The notes: generated by a model not told the origin, from the letters alone. DNA of 64,000 nucleotides from a gamma proteobacterium SS-5 (GCA_009497875.2 CP032508.2:3162001-3226000), one strand, 5' to 3'. Positions 34,298 through 44,086 are shown, numbered from the stretch's first letter. A program made the numbers and translations.

Positions 34298-35551
34298 TCA
34301 GAGGCGGAAATAGTGTTGCGACTTGTCGCTGAGCATAGCCATGATCGCCTCCTCGTCCGCCTCGGAGAGAATCCGGTGAATCTCACGGGCGATGGCGGCA
34401 AAGCGTGCTACCAACTCGGGGTCGAAGTGGCTGCCGGCATCCTCCTGAATGATCTGCATTGCCTGCTCGAAGGGGAAAGGCTCCTTGTAGGGTCGGCGTG
34501 AGGTCAGGGCGTCGAACACATCGACAATGGCGAATACCCGTGCGGTAAGCGGAATCTCCTCGCCCTTGAGGCCGCGGGGATAACCGCTGCCGTTGAATTT
34601 CTCATGGTGGCAGAGCACCACGTCCTCAGCCGCCGCGAGCCAGGAGGAGCGGTTGATGATATCCAGACCCAGGTTGACATGCTGCTGCATCACGCGAAAT
34701 TCGTCCTCGGTGAGGCGGCCGGGCTTGAGCAGGATGTTATCGCTGATGCCGATCTTGCCCACGTCGTGGAGAAAGGCGCCGACGATCAGCCGGCGCAGTT
34801 CCTCGCCGGACATGGCCACCGCCTCGCCCAAGGCGATGGCATAGAGGGTGACCCGGTAGTTGTGGATGTTGGTATCCGAATCTCGCTTGGCGATGGCGCT
34901 GCCCAGCACCTCCAGCAGCTCCAGGTTGGCGCGCAGAATCTTGCGCGAGTTCTCGATCAGCTCGCGATTGAGCGACAGGATCACCGGATAGAGCACCAGA
35001 GTGGTAACCAGGATCACCCCCATGGCGATGAGCACCGAGGAGAGCACATCCTGCTGGATTTGCGCCACGGTCTCGGCATCGGCAACAAACACTCCCTCGA
35101 AATAGCCCTGCAGCTCGCCGACCTGATCCCGCAGGGGCAGTAGCACCATGAGAACGAACTCATCCAGCACCCAGTGTTTCTCGTAGCGGATTTCCTCACC
35201 CAGGGGGAAGGCATGGGCCTGGGCGGACAGGGCGTGCTCCAGTTCCTCACGTCCCTGCCCCACCAGCTCGACGATCTTCTGCTTGTGGCGATCGTAAATC
35301 TCCACCACGGCAAAGCGCCCGCGCCCCAACTCTTCGGCGATGGCCTTGATCTGCGCCGCCGATACCTCACCCTGGTTGTAACCGCGCAATTGCTCCACCG
35401 ACAACTGCTGTTCCGCCGCCACCGCCAGGGCCAGCACCTTCTCGTCCACCCGCTCGGTCTCGAAGTAATAGACCAGCCCTGCGGTGAGGCTGGACAGCCC
35501 CAGCCAGGTCCAGAACAGACGAATCACCAGGGTTTTGCGGATGTTGATCAT
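34298..35551 (-). CDS. Membrane HD-GYP-type cyclic-di-GMP phosphodiesterase
   Basis: 417 residues. A transmembrane helix near 10-28, a ~140-residue sensor region predicted periplasmic, a second helix near 172-193 (VLIAMGVILVTTLVLYPVIL), then an HD-GYP domain. HD residues are in VGAFLHDVGKIGISDN; the second motif is VLCHHEKFNGSGYPRGLKG, with Asn where the family usually has Asp. The following FAIVDVFDALTSRRPYKEP is typical. Expected to hydrolyse c-di-GMP in response to an extracytoplasmic signal. Confidence 0.88.
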   Translation of the reverse strand: MINIRKTLVIRLFWTWLGLSSLTAGLVYYFETERVDEKVLALAVAAEQQLSVEQLRGYNQGEVSAAQIKAIAEELGRGRFAVVEIYDRHKQKIVELVGQGREELEHALSAQAHAFPLGEEIRYEKHWVLDEFVLMVLLPLRDQVGELQGYFEGVFVADAETVAQIQQDVLSSVLIAMGVILVTTLVLYPVILSLNRELIENSRKILRANLELLEVLGSAIAKRDSDTNIHNYRVTLYAIALGEAVAMSGEELRRLIVGAFLHDVGKIGISDNILLKPGRLTEDEFRVMQQHVNLGLDIINRSSWLAAAEDVVLCHHEKFNGSGYPRGLKGEEIPLTARVFAIVDVFDALTSRRPYKEPFPFEQAMQIIQEDAGSHFDPELVARFAAIAREIHRILSEADEEAIMAMLSDKSQHYFRL

Positions 35552-35646
35552 GGATGCGCGCCAGTACAGGGAACAGACACTGAATTATAGCGCCTGATGG
35601 GTCACACAATCGGGCCAAGTATCATGGGGCCACACCACAACAGAAA

Positions 35647-35957
35647 ACCTGATTACCCACAAATCTCAGCCAATCGTATAGGGCGGCCCGTGGCCGCCGC
35701 TCAGCCACCAGGAGCCAGCTTCATTGCTGTGGCTTGGCGGCGGGCGCGGCCCGCCCTATGCCGCTGCCTGAAGACAGAGGACGGAAGACAGAATTTTGCG
35801 TCGCTGCGCGACAGGTTAATTATCGGGAGCATTACCCGCATGTCCCACCTCGATCAGCAAGCGGCTGGAACCGCGGGCAAGCCCGATCCCATTGGGCCTA
35901 CCCTATTGCTGTGATACAAAATGACCAGCTTGAGCTGGAACAAATGGGTAATACTCC
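35647..35957. repeat. Dispersed intergenic repeat, copy A, including a 132-bp MITE-like unit
   Basis: The segment 35647-35825 (GATTACCCACAAATCTCAGC start, with GGGCGGCCCGTGGCC and GGGCGCGGCCCGCCC arms) and the unit 35826-35957 recur in reverse at 52640-52882. The unit starts GGAGCATTACCC and ends GGGTAATACTCC, 132 bp as in the copy at 58947. No coding frame is credible. Pieces of the left segment also occur near 36700-36790 and 51838-51920. Confidence 0.75.
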
Positions 35958-36039
35958 AGCCCCATTCCTTTCGGCGTCCTCTGCGTCCCATCGCATCGTC
36001 CCGTTCCCAAGTAGTAGCCTGGAAACGAGTGATGGCGAA

Positions 36040-36627
36040 TCAGGCCAGCAGCCAGGCGTCAAAGGCGGCCAAGTGGTTTTCCGAGCCCGCCAGCAGGCGC
36101 TCAAATACGCCGATCAATGCCGTGCTTTCCAGCCCATTCACCAGGGAGCCTTGCAGGTCAGCGATATCGGCCTGTTCAATCGCCTGACCTACTGCCAGCG
36201 CGGCATCTGTCGAGACACTGCCCTCGGCCAGCATCTGGTTGTACAGCAGTTGCAGGTCGGCATTGACGAACTCGCCCTCGCCCAAGGCATTCAGGCCGGT
36301 CAGGTCCAGATCGGCGCGCTCGGCCTGACGAATCAAGGCATCGTAATGCCGGTCTTCCGCTTGGGCGATGCGGCCAAAGATCGCCAGGCCGGTCTGCTCG
36401 TAGAAAACCTGATAGAGGTCGCCGGCCAGTTTTTCTTCCTCAATCATGAACAGCAGGGAGTCGGTCTCGGCCGGGCTCAGACTGAGCGGCTGCGCCGCCT
36501 GCCCCTGACCACGACCGGGCCCACCAAAGGCATTGCCGAATGCCTTGACGTCCTGATTTTCTGCTATCTGATTCTCTGCACTGTTCGCCATTGAACCGCC
36601 GAAGGATTTGCCAAATTGATTTTTCAT
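36040..36627 (-). CDS. DUF2202 ferritin-like protein
   Basis: 195 residues. After a 45-residue Gly/Asn/Gln-rich start the domain reads LLFMIEEEKLAGDLYQVFYE, then FGRIAQAEDRHYDALIRQAE and EQADIADLQ. The E..EK, E..H pattern is that of ferritin-like four-helix carboxylate bundles, so it may bind iron or another metal. No signal peptide is evident. Upstream lie two small secreted Gly-rich genes in the same orientation. Confidence 0.8.
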   Translation of the reverse strand: MKNQFGKSFGGSMANSAENQIAENQDVKAFGNAFGGPGRGQGQAAQPLSLSPAETDSLLFMIEEEKLAGDLYQVFYEQTGLAIFGRIAQAEDRHYDALIRQAERADLDLTGLNALGEGEFVNADLQLLYNQMLAEGSVSTDAALAVGQAIEQADIADLQGSLVNGLESTALIGVFERLLAGSENHLAAFDAWLLA

Positions 36628-36826
36628 GTCATTGCTCTCTTTAAGTTAGATGATGAGGCGCAGATGGCGCCGATTCATACCGATATCTGATTACTTCTCA
36701 TAGGACGGCCCGTGGCCACCGTGCCCTCTGCGTGAAGGCCCGGCTTTGCCAAGCGACCTGCCCTACCATTACAGGACCACGGGCCGCCCTACCCGGATTG
36801 GCTGAGGTTTGCAGGCAATCTGCAAC

Positions 36827-37102
36827 TCAGTAGCTGGAAGGCACTGCGCTGGACCAGCCGCCGGACTGATCCCGGCTACGCTGCGCCCCCTGGCCGCCCA
36901 GGCTGGGATCGCGGGTCTGGCTGCGGCTTTGCTGGCCCTGACCAGCGCCTTGGCCGGAACCCTGGCCCTGGCGTTTCATCTGCCCTTGGCCCTGGCCATT
37001 GCCACCGCCGTAACCGCCACCCTTGCCCGCGGCCTCGGCGGTACCCAGCAAGGCCAGACTGGTGCCCAGGACCAGTGCCGCCATCAGATTTGTTTGGTGC
37101 AT
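36827..37102 (-). CDS. Small secreted Gly/Gln-rich protein
   Basis: 91 residues from ATG 37102 with GGAGAT upstream. Signal peptide (NLMAALVLGTSLALLGTAEA), then a low-complexity region of Gly, Gln, Ser and Arg. No cysteine. Exported and probably disordered. It lies 36 bp after the similar gene starting at 37498. Confidence 0.65.
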   Translation of the reverse strand: MHQTNLMAALVLGTSLALLGTAEAAGKGGGYGGGNGQGQGQMKRQGQGSGQGAGQGQQSRSQTRDPSLGGQGAQRSRDQSGGWSSAVPSSY

Positions 37103-37138
37103 GATATCTATCTCCAAAATGGGTTGGTTGAATGCTAA

Positions 37139-37498
37139 TTACCGCCCCCGTCCACGGCCCCGGCCGCCACCCATGCCGCGCTGGCCCATCGAACCCTGGC
37201 CTGAGCGCATTCGCTGCCGCGCCTCGTAGCCACTGCCATAGGGCATGCGACCGCGTCTCTGCCCCTGCCCGCTACTGCCCGCGCCAGCGTCTAGTTGGGG
37301 CAGTTGCACGCCGCCACCTGTGCCCTTGCCGCCATCGCCCCTGCCAGGGTTGGCCGATTCGGCCTGGTTATTGACCTGGGGCCAATCCAGCTCGGGAACG
37401 AAATGCAGGTTCAGAGGCTCTGCAGCCCGGCCTGATCCCGCCAGCCCTATCAAAGATAGGCCCAGCAGACCGATCAGAACCCGACGGGGGGATGACAT
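37139..37498 (-). CDS. Secreted Gly/Arg-rich protein
   Basis: 119 residues from ATG 37498. Signal peptide MSSPRRVLIGLLGLSLIGLA ending GSGRAA; then a short ordered part (PLNLHFVPELDWPQVNNQAE) and a Gly/Arg/Met-rich tail ending in GRGR repeats. Divergent from the response-regulator gene (148 bp apart), so it may be a target of that two-component system. Function unknown. Confidence 0.65.
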   Translation of the reverse strand: MSSPRRVLIGLLGLSLIGLAGSGRAAEPLNLHFVPELDWPQVNNQAESANPGRGDGGKGTGGGVQLPQLDAGAGSSGQGQRRGRMPYGSGYEARQRMRSGQGSMGQRGMGGGRGRGRGR

Positions 37499-37645
37499 CC
37501 TGGGGTTACCTGTGTAGTGAGTCGGTGAGTGCATTCTGTGACCTGACCGTATCCCCTTGATGTCGCGGACGCAACAGTGGGTTTCTGTGTGTTTCTGAAT
37601 GTTTCCGCCGTTCCGGCGCGGCCGGTAGAGGGGTAAACTGGGGTG

Positions 37646-38383
37646 ATGAATGTTGATCATAGCCCGCATATCCCCCCGCATATCCTGGTCGTCGATGACG
37701 ACCCCGGACTCTGTCAGCTGCTGGCGGAATATCTCAGCGGCAACGGCTTCAAGGTCACTGCCGTGGCCGAGGGCAATGCCATGCGGCAGGCCCTGCGGCA
37801 ACGGCCCGATGCTCTGGTGCTGGACCTGATGCTGCCCGGCGAGGACGGCCTGAGCCTGGCCCGCTGGGTACGCGGCAGCGCGGAGCTGGCCGAGCTGCCG
37901 ATCCTCATGCTCTCCGCCCGTGGTGAAGAGATCGACCGCATCATCGGCCTGGAGGTGGGTGCCGATGACTACCTGGCCAAGCCCTTCAACCCGCGTGAAC
38001 TGCTCGCCCGCCTGCGCGCCCTGCTGCGCCGCTCTCGTCCGGCATCCCCTGAGACCACCGACAGCGCCAGTCAGCCAGGTTTTGGCCCCTTCCTGCTCGA
38101 TCTCCAGGCCCATCGCCTGCTGCGGGATGGGCTGGAGATCGCCCTGACCAGCGCCGAGTTCGACCTGTTGCGCCTGTTTGTCGAGCGGCCTAACCGGGTG
38201 CTGTCGCGGGATGCCCTTATCGACGCCCTCAAGGGCTTCGAGCGCAATCCCTATGACCGCAGCATCGATATCCGCGTCACCCGCCTGCGCCGCAAGATCG
38301 AACCCGATCCGGCGACACCGACCTACATCCGCACCATCCGTGGCGAGGGCTATCTGTTCAACCCCCGTGGCGACAGCCTGTGA
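37646..38383 (+). CDS. OmpR-family response regulator
   Basis: 245 residues from ATG 37646. Receiver domain with acidic pair in ILVVDDDPGLC, phosphorylated Asp in ALVLDLMLPGEDGLS, Thr/Ser position in ILMLSARGEE and Lys in DYLAKPFNPRE. The C-terminal winged helix is of OmpR/PhoB type (LTSAEFDLLRLFVERPNRVL, then YDRSIDIRVTRLRRKIEPDP and IRTIRGEGYLF). The stop overlaps the sensor kinase start by 4 nt. Confidence 0.93.
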   Translation: MNVDHSPHIPPHILVVDDDPGLCQLLAEYLSGNGFKVTAVAEGNAMRQALRQRPDALVLDLMLPGEDGLSLARWVRGSAELAELPILMLSARGEEIDRIIGLEVGADDYLAKPFNPRELLARLRALLRRSRPASPETTDSASQPGFGPFLLDLQAHRLLRDGLEIALTSAEFDLLRLFVERPNRVLSRDALIDALKGFERNPYDRSIDIRVTRLRRKIEPDPATPTYIRTIRGEGYLFNPRGDSL

Positions 38384-39693
38384 GCCGCCGCCAGCGAGCA
38401 CCCAGCCTGGCGCGGCAGAATGCCTGGTCGCTGGCGCTGGCCTTCATCCTGTTTGAGCTGATTGCGGCGGCGGCCATGATCGCCCTGGTCATGGCCCCCA
38501 TGGCCCGGCGCGCCAGCGAGGACCTGGCCGGGCTGATGCTGCTCGCGGCGCAGACCTACAGCGAGCTGCCACCTGAGACGCGGCTGGATTTTCAGATCGA
38601 ACTGGCCGCCACCCACCAGCTGCGCCTGCGTTCACGCCTGCCCGAGATCCATGAGAGCGGCTGGCACGGCATCTATATCCAAGCCCTAACCAAGGCCCTG
38701 GCGGAGAAGACCGGCGCGCCGCGCCCGCTGATCCAGAGCCTGGAACAGGGCGAGGCCTGGTTCTGGACCGCCCTGCCCTCCGGCGAGGCCAGCCTGGTGG
38801 TGGGCTTTCCCGCCAGCCGTGTCGGCACCCATCCGCTGCAGATGCTGGTCTTCAGCCTGGTCAACGGCCTGCTGCTGGCGGGGCTAATCGCCTTGTTGCT
38901 GGCGCGGCGCATCACCCGGCCCCTGGCACGGCTGGAGCAGGCGCTGAATCGGGTCGGCCAGGGTGAAACGCCGGAACTGCTGGCAGAATCCGGACCGCGC
39001 GAGCTGGCCACCCTGGCGCGCCACTTCAATCAGATGGCGCGCCAGGTACAGGAGCTGCTCAGCGCCCGCACCACCCTGCTGGCCGGCATCTCCCACGATC
39101 TGCGCACCCCGCTGGCGCGCCTGCGCCTGGCCCTGGCCCTGCTGGCGCAGCGGCCACAGGCGCAGCTGATCGAGCGCATGGAGCAGGATGTGGAGGCGAT
39201 GGATCGGCTGATTGCCGATGTGCTCGACCTGGCCCGAGGCCTGGCCAGCGAGGAGGCGCAGACGCTGGAGCTCTGCGCCCTGCTGCGGGAAATCAGCGCC
39301 CAATACGCGCCGCAGCGCTTGCAACTGGACTGCCCGCAGCAGGTGATGGATATTGGCCTCAATCTTAGGCCCCAGGCCCTGCGCCGGGTGCTGAGCAATC
39401 TGATCGACAACGCCCTGCGCTATGCCGCCGAAGGGCCGGTGCAACTGGTCCTGGAGCAGACGCAGGGCCAGGTGCGCATCGGCGTGCTGGATCAGGGCCC
39501 CGGCATCCCCGAGGACCAGCTGCAGGCAGTGTTTCGCCCCTTTCACCGGGTGGAGGCCTCGCGCAGCCCGGATACCGGCGGCTCTGGCCTGGGCCTGGCC
39601 ATAGTCCAGCAACTGGCCCTGGCCAACGGCTGGCGCATCGCGCTGCACAACCGCCCCGGCGGCGGCCTGGCCGTCTGGCTGGAGTTACTCTGA
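38380..39693 (+). CDS. EnvZ-like sensor histidine kinase
   Basis: 437 residues, start GTG 38380 inside the end of the regulator gene. Two transmembrane helices (about 17-40 and 160-180) flank a ~120-residue periplasmic sensor. A HAMP linker (RRITRPLARLEQALNRVGQG) precedes HisKA with the phosphorylated His in AGISHDLRTPLARLRLAL, then the ATPase N-box LSNLIDNALRYA, and G-boxes DQGPGIPED and GGSGLGLAIVQQLA. Signal unknown; the neighbouring secreted Gly-rich genes hint at an envelope or metal response. Confidence 0.92.
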   Translation: MSRRQRAPSLARQNAWSLALAFILFELIAAAAMIALVMAPMARRASEDLAGLMLLAAQTYSELPPETRLDFQIELAATHQLRLRSRLPEIHESGWHGIYIQALTKALAEKTGAPRPLIQSLEQGEAWFWTALPSGEASLVVGFPASRVGTHPLQMLVFSLVNGLLLAGLIALLLARRITRPLARLEQALNRVGQGETPELLAESGPRELATLARHFNQMARQVQELLSARTTLLAGISHDLRTPLARLRLALALLAQRPQAQLIERMEQDVEAMDRLIADVLDLARGLASEEAQTLELCALLREISAQYAPQRLQLDCPQQVMDIGLNLRPQALRRVLSNLIDNALRYAAEGPVQLVLEQTQGQVRIGVLDQGPGIPEDQLQAVFRPFHRVEASRSPDTGGSGLGLAIVQQLALANGWRIALHNRPGGGLAVWLELL

Positions 39694-39743
39694 ACCTGAC
39701 GATCATGGGGCGAGACGGCCACCCCGGAAAAAGAAAGTCCTCT

Positions 39744-39919
39744 CGACTCGGGCTCCAGGCTTCGTCCTACCTCCTCCATCCCTGGAGTCGTCGACTCGGG
39801 CTCCAGGCTTCGTCCTACCTCCTCCATCCCTGGAGTCGTCGACTCGGGCTCCAGGCTTCGTCCTACCTCCTCCATCCCTGGAGTCGTCGACTCGGGCTCC
39901 AGGCTTCGTCCTACCTCCT
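39744..39919. repeat. 48-bp tandem repeat, about 3.7 copies
   Basis: Units start CGACTCGGGCTCCAGG at 39744, 39792, 39840 and 39888 and are almost identical. Within each full unit CTCCAGG and CCTGGAG can pair. The period is a multiple of three, so open frames cross it on both strands, but none has a good start or a recognisable product. The whole gap 39694-40192 has no other gene. Confidence 0.85.
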
Positions 39920-40192
39920 CCGCCCCCCTACCCAGTGACCTTCCTCCGGACAGGGGCAAAAAGCCAATATCCAGGGGCTCCAGCGGCATTTTCTCCGCAA
40001 GGGCGAGGGACTCAACCCCCTTTGCAAAGGGGGAAGCCAACTGCCGCCCCGAGGGCAAGGGCTGTGCTGTTTTATTCTTCTCTGTGTCCCATCGGCTAAA
40101 GACCCGAGGGATCAGTCAAGGAATTCACCAATCCGTCATCATCGCTTGCTAGCCTCTGCGGCCCGATTCAGGCCCAAAGAGGAGAGCCAGGC

Positions 40193-43100
40193 GTGTCTAA
40201 CTTCACCTTACAGATACTGCATCATGCTGATTTTGAAGGCAATACCAATGCCATTGAGGATGCGCCACGGCTCGCGGCCCTGATGGATTACTTCGATGAC
40301 ACTCAGGCCAATACCCTGAAGCTGTCCGGAGGTGACAACTGGATCCCCTCACCCTGGTACAACGCCCAGACCAGCGACCTGAACAGCGCCCTGCAGCAGG
40401 CCTATGAGGCGCATTTTGGCCTGCCCACCGGTTCCCTGACCGGGCTTGAGGTCAACCCCGGCAGCCTGGATCAGGCGATTCTCAACCTGCTCGGCATCCA
40501 GGCCTCCGCCCTGGGCAACCATGACTTCGACGCCGGCCCGAATGACCTGGCGGCCATTATCGGCTTTAGCGCCGATGCCGGTGCAGACGGCCAGCTGGCC
40601 CTGTCCGAGGTGAGCAATGTCGGCTCGCTGTTCCCCTATCTGTCCAGCAACCTGGACTTTTCCGCCCATGCCGAACTCAGTGACCTCTATACCGCGACCC
40701 TGCAGGACCTCAGCCAGTTCGGCCTGAACAGCGATCTGCTGGCACCCTATGCCACCGTCCAGGTGGGTGGCGAGACCATCGGCCTGATCGGCGCCACCAC
40801 GCAACGGCTGCAATCCATCTCCAGCCCCGGTGCTGTCAGCGTCATCGGCGCCAGTGATGACGACATGGCCCTGCTGGCCAGCCAGATTCAGGTCCGGGTG
40901 GACGAACTCAGCGCCCAGGGCGTGAACAAGATCATCCTTATGAGCCACCTGCAGGAATACAGCAACGAGCAGGACCTGGCCGGGCGTCTGACTGGGGTGG
41001 ACATCATCCTCAGCGCCGGCTCCGACGCCATCTTTGCCGATAGCACGGACAGCCTGAAGCCCGGTCACCAGGCCAGCGAGGCCTATCCGCTGCTGCTCAG
41101 TGGCGCCGATGGCGCGCCGGTGCTGCAGATCAACACCGATGGCCAGTATCACTACCTGGGCCGCCTGCTGGTGGAGTTCGATGCGCAGGGCCGGGTGATC
41201 CCCTCCTCCATCGACCCGGCGCAGTCCGGCGCCTATGCCACCACCGATGCCGTGGTCAGCAGCCTCTACGGCAGCGCCGACCCCTATGCCGAGGGCAGCA
41301 TGGCCAGCCGGGTGATGCTGTTGACCGATGCAGTGGACGAGGTCATAGGTGAAAAGCTGGCCAATGTCGCCGGTTATAGCAACGTCTTTCTGGATGGTCA
41401 GCGCGGCACGGTGCGCAATCAGGAGAGCAACCTGGGCAACCTGACGGCGGATGCCAACCTATATGCCGCCGAGCAATTCCTGCAGGCCAATCCCACGGCC
41501 CTGAACCATGCCGATGCCCCGCTGGTATCGCTGAAGAATGGCGGTGGCATCCGCGCCGAGATCGGCCTGGCCTATGGCGTGAGCGGGCCTGAGGCACCGG
41601 TTGATGCCGAGATAACCCAGCTGGCCATAGAGACCAGCCTGGCGTTCAACAACGGCCTGGTGCTCTACAGCACCACGGTGGCTGGGCTGAGAAACCTGCT
41701 GGAGCACGGCATTGCCAATGCCGGTGAAACCAGCGGCCGCTTCCCCCAGGTCAGCGGTCTGTCGTTTAGCTACGATGCCAGCCAGGCCGAGGGCAGCAAG
41801 ATCCAGAGCCTGGCCATCACCGACGCTCAGGGCCAGATCGAGCAACTGCTGTTTGCTGAGGGGGATTTTGTCCTGCCCGCCGAGTCCCCGATCAACCTGG
41901 TCACCCTCAACTTCCTCGCCGATGGCGATGGCGATGGCTACCCCTTTGCCGCCAATCAGCAGGGCGATCTGGTGCCGCTGTATGACCCCGAGGCCGATGC
42001 CGGCTTCAGTACCCCCGGTTACGAACAACAGGCCTTCTACGATTACCTGCAGATCTTCCACGCCACGGCGGCCAGCGCCTACAACCAGGTCGAGACCTCG
42101 ATGCAGCAGGATAGCCGTATCCAGTCCCTGGCCAGCCGCAGCGATGGCCTGGATGCCGCCACGCCGGAGCTGAGCCTGCTCGGCCGCTACGAAACCGGGC
42201 TGTTTGATCAGTCCGCCGCCGAGATCACCGCCTATGACGCCGACAGCGGCTATCTGCTGACGGTGAATGCCCTGGCCGCCCAGGTGGACCTGCTCTCCCT
42301 GCAACAGCTGGCGGCCGATGCCGGTGCCGCGCAGATCAAGATCGGCAGCGTCGATCTGAGCAGCTACGGCGCCGGGGTGAACAGTGTTGCCGTGCACAAC
42401 GGCCTGGCCGCCGTGGCCGTAGAGGCGCAAGAGAAGACCGACAATGGCTCAGTGGTGCTGTTCCGCCTGGCCGACATCGGCAGCGACGGCAGCCTGAATA
42501 GCGCCAACATCAAGCAACTCAGTGTCGGTGCCCTGCCGGATATGCTGACCTTCAGTGCCGATGGCAGCCAGCTGCTGGTGGCCAACGAGGGTGAGCCCAA
42601 TGACGACTACAGCATCGACCCCCTGGGCTCGGTCAGCGTGATTGATATGTCCGTCGGTTTTGACAACCTGAGCCAGGCGCAGGTAACCACCCTGGACTTC
42701 AGCGCCTTTAACGACCAGCAGGACGCCCTGCAGGCAGAGGGTGTGCGCATCTTTGGCCGTGACGCCACAGTGGCCAGCGACCTGGAGCCGGAGTACATCG
42801 CCCTGTCCGCCGATGGCAGCGAGGCCATTGTCGGCCTGCAGGAAAACAACGCCATCGCCCGCATCGATTTGAGCGGCACGCCGCGTATCCTGGATATCAT
42901 CCCCCTGGGGCTGAAGGACCACAGCCTGCCCGGCAATGAGCTGGACAGCTCGGATAAGGATCAGGGCATAGACATCGCCAACGCGCCGGTGTTTGGCATG
43001 TATCAGCCCGATGCCGTGGTCGGCTTTAGCGTCGCTGGTACGGATTATTACCTGTTTGCCAACGAGGGTGATTCCCGCGACTACGATGGTTTCTCGGAAG

Positions 43101-44011
43101 AGGCGCGGGTGAAGGACCTGACCCTGGATCCAACCCGCTTTGCCGATGCCGCCAGCCTGCAGGCCGATGACCAGCTCGGCCGCCTGCAGGTGAGCACCGA
43201 GGGCGGTGCCGATAGCGATGGCGATGGCGATATCGACCAGCTGCTGGCCTATGGTGGCCGCTCCATCTCCATCCGCAGCGCCGATGGCCAGCTGGTTTGG
43301 GACAGCGGTTCCCTGATCGAACAGGCGGTGGCGCAGTACTTGCCCGAGTACTTCAACGCCAGCAACGATGACAACGAACTGGACAGCCGCAGCGACAACA
43401 AGGGCCCCGAGCCGGAGGGCCTGGCGGTGGGGCAGATCGGTGATCAGCTGTTTGCCTTTGTCGGCCTGGAGCGGGTCTCCGGCGTGATGACCTTCAACAT
43501 CAGCGACCCGGCCAACCCCTATCTGGTGGGCTACAGCAACCACCGTGACTTCAGCGCCGATGTGGAAACCGCCGCCGCCGGTGATCTGGGGCCAGAGGGA
43601 CTGACCTTCATCGACGCCCTGGACAGCCCCAGCGGACAGCCGCTGCTGGTGGTGGCCAATGAGGTCAGCGGCAGCATCAGCCTGTATCAGATCAGCGCCC
43701 CCAGCAATCAGGCCCGCTTTGACGCAGCCAGCGGCCAGCTGATCCTGCCGGAACTGAGCCTGAACTCGGCACTGGCTGACAGCTATCAGGCCCGCTTCAA
43801 TCTGGTCAACTCCAGCCAGACCATCCAGCTACAGCTGGACCTGACCAGCCTGAGCGCGGTGGAGAACAACCCCCTGCTGGCCAACGCCGTGTTCAGCAAT
43901 GGCCGCCTGGATATACCGCAGGTGGAGATACTGGGCCAGCACTACGCCGTTGAGCTGCAACTGATCGGCGATAACTACCTGTTTGAGCTGAGCAGCTTCA
44001 GCCTGCTGTAA
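40193..44011 (+). CDS. 5'-nucleotidase / choice-of-anchor-I fusion, probably exported
   Basis: 1,272 residues, GAGGAGA before GTG 40193. The N-terminal metallophosphoesterase shows ILHHADFEGN, LSGGDNWIPSP and ALGNHDFDAGP. A 5'-nucleotidase C-terminal domain follows (ESNLGNLTADANLYAAE; LKNGGGIRAEIGL). From about residue 660 a choice-of-anchor-I beta-propeller-like domain begins (ETGLFDQSAAEITAYDADSG; LLVANEGEPNDDY; PEGLAVGQIGDQLFAFVGLE). There is no N-terminal signal peptide, and the end is a beta-rich ~110-residue segment finishing ELSSFSLL, so type I secretion is possible. Likely hydrolyses nucleotides or other phosphoesters outside the cell. Confidence 0.85.
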   Translation: MSNFTLQILHHADFEGNTNAIEDAPRLAALMDYFDDTQANTLKLSGGDNWIPSPWYNAQTSDLNSALQQAYEAHFGLPTGSLTGLEVNPGSLDQAILNLLGIQASALGNHDFDAGPNDLAAIIGFSADAGADGQLALSEVSNVGSLFPYLSSNLDFSAHAELSDLYTATLQDLSQFGLNSDLLAPYATVQVGGETIGLIGATTQRLQSISSPGAVSVIGASDDDMALLASQIQVRVDELSAQGVNKIILMSHLQEYSNEQDLAGRLTGVDIILSAGSDAIFADSTDSLKPGHQASEAYPLLLSGADGAPVLQINTDGQYHYLGRLLVEFDAQGRVIPSSIDPAQSGAYATTDAVVSSLYGSADPYAEGSMASRVMLLTDAVDEVIGEKLANVAGYSNVFLDGQRGTVRNQESNLGNLTADANLYAAEQFLQANPTALNHADAPLVSLKNGGGIRAEIGLAYGVSGPEAPVDAEITQLAIETSLAFNNGLVLYSTTVAGLRNLLEHGIANAGETSGRFPQVSGLSFSYDASQAEGSKIQSLAITDAQGQIEQLLFAEGDFVLPAESPINLVTLNFLADGDGDGYPFAANQQGDLVPLYDPEADAGFSTPGYEQQAFYDYLQIFHATAASAYNQVETSMQQDSRIQSLASRSDGLDAATPELSLLGRYETGLFDQSAAEITAYDADSGYLLTVNALAAQVDLLSLQQLAADAGAAQIKIGSVDLSSYGAGVNSVAVHNGLAAVAVEAQEKTDNGSVVLFRLADIGSDGSLNSANIKQLSVGALPDMLTFSADGSQLLVANEGEPNDDYSIDPLGSVSVIDMSVGFDNLSQAQVTTLDFSAFNDQQDALQAEGVRIFGRDATVASDLEPEYIALSADGSEAIVGLQENNAIARIDLSGTPRILDIIPLGLKDHSLPGNELDSSDKDQGIDIANAPVFGMYQPDAVVGFSVAGTDYYLFANEGDSRDYDGFSEEARVKDLTLDPTRFADAASLQADDQLGRLQVSTEGGADSDGDGDIDQLLAYGGRSISIRSADGQLVWDSGSLIEQAVAQYLPEYFNASNDDNELDSRSDNKGPEPEGLAVGQIGDQLFAFVGLERVSGVMTFNISDPANPYLVGYSNHRDFSADVETAAAGDLGPEGLTFIDALDSPSGQPLLVVANEVSGSISLYQISAPSNQARFDAASGQLILPELSLNSALADSYQARFNLVNSSQTIQLQLDLTSLSAVENNPLLANAVFSNGRLDIPQVEILGQHYAVELQLIGDNYLFELSSFSLL

Positions 44012-44086
44012 GACCTGACACCCAGGTAAAGAAAGGGACGCAGAGCACGCAGAGTAAAAATCCACACCCTCAGCAGGCCAACTGTA

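Noticed and set aside
37499-38401. Long minus-strand frame joined to the Gly/Arg-rich protein
   Set aside because: It is the antisense of the response-regulator gene; the real gene starts at ATG 37498 with a signal peptide.
39543-40058. Minus-strand frame with repeated EEVGRSLEPESTTPG units
   Set aside because: It only reads through the 48-bp tandem repeat, which stays open because 48 is a multiple of three; no start signal or homology.
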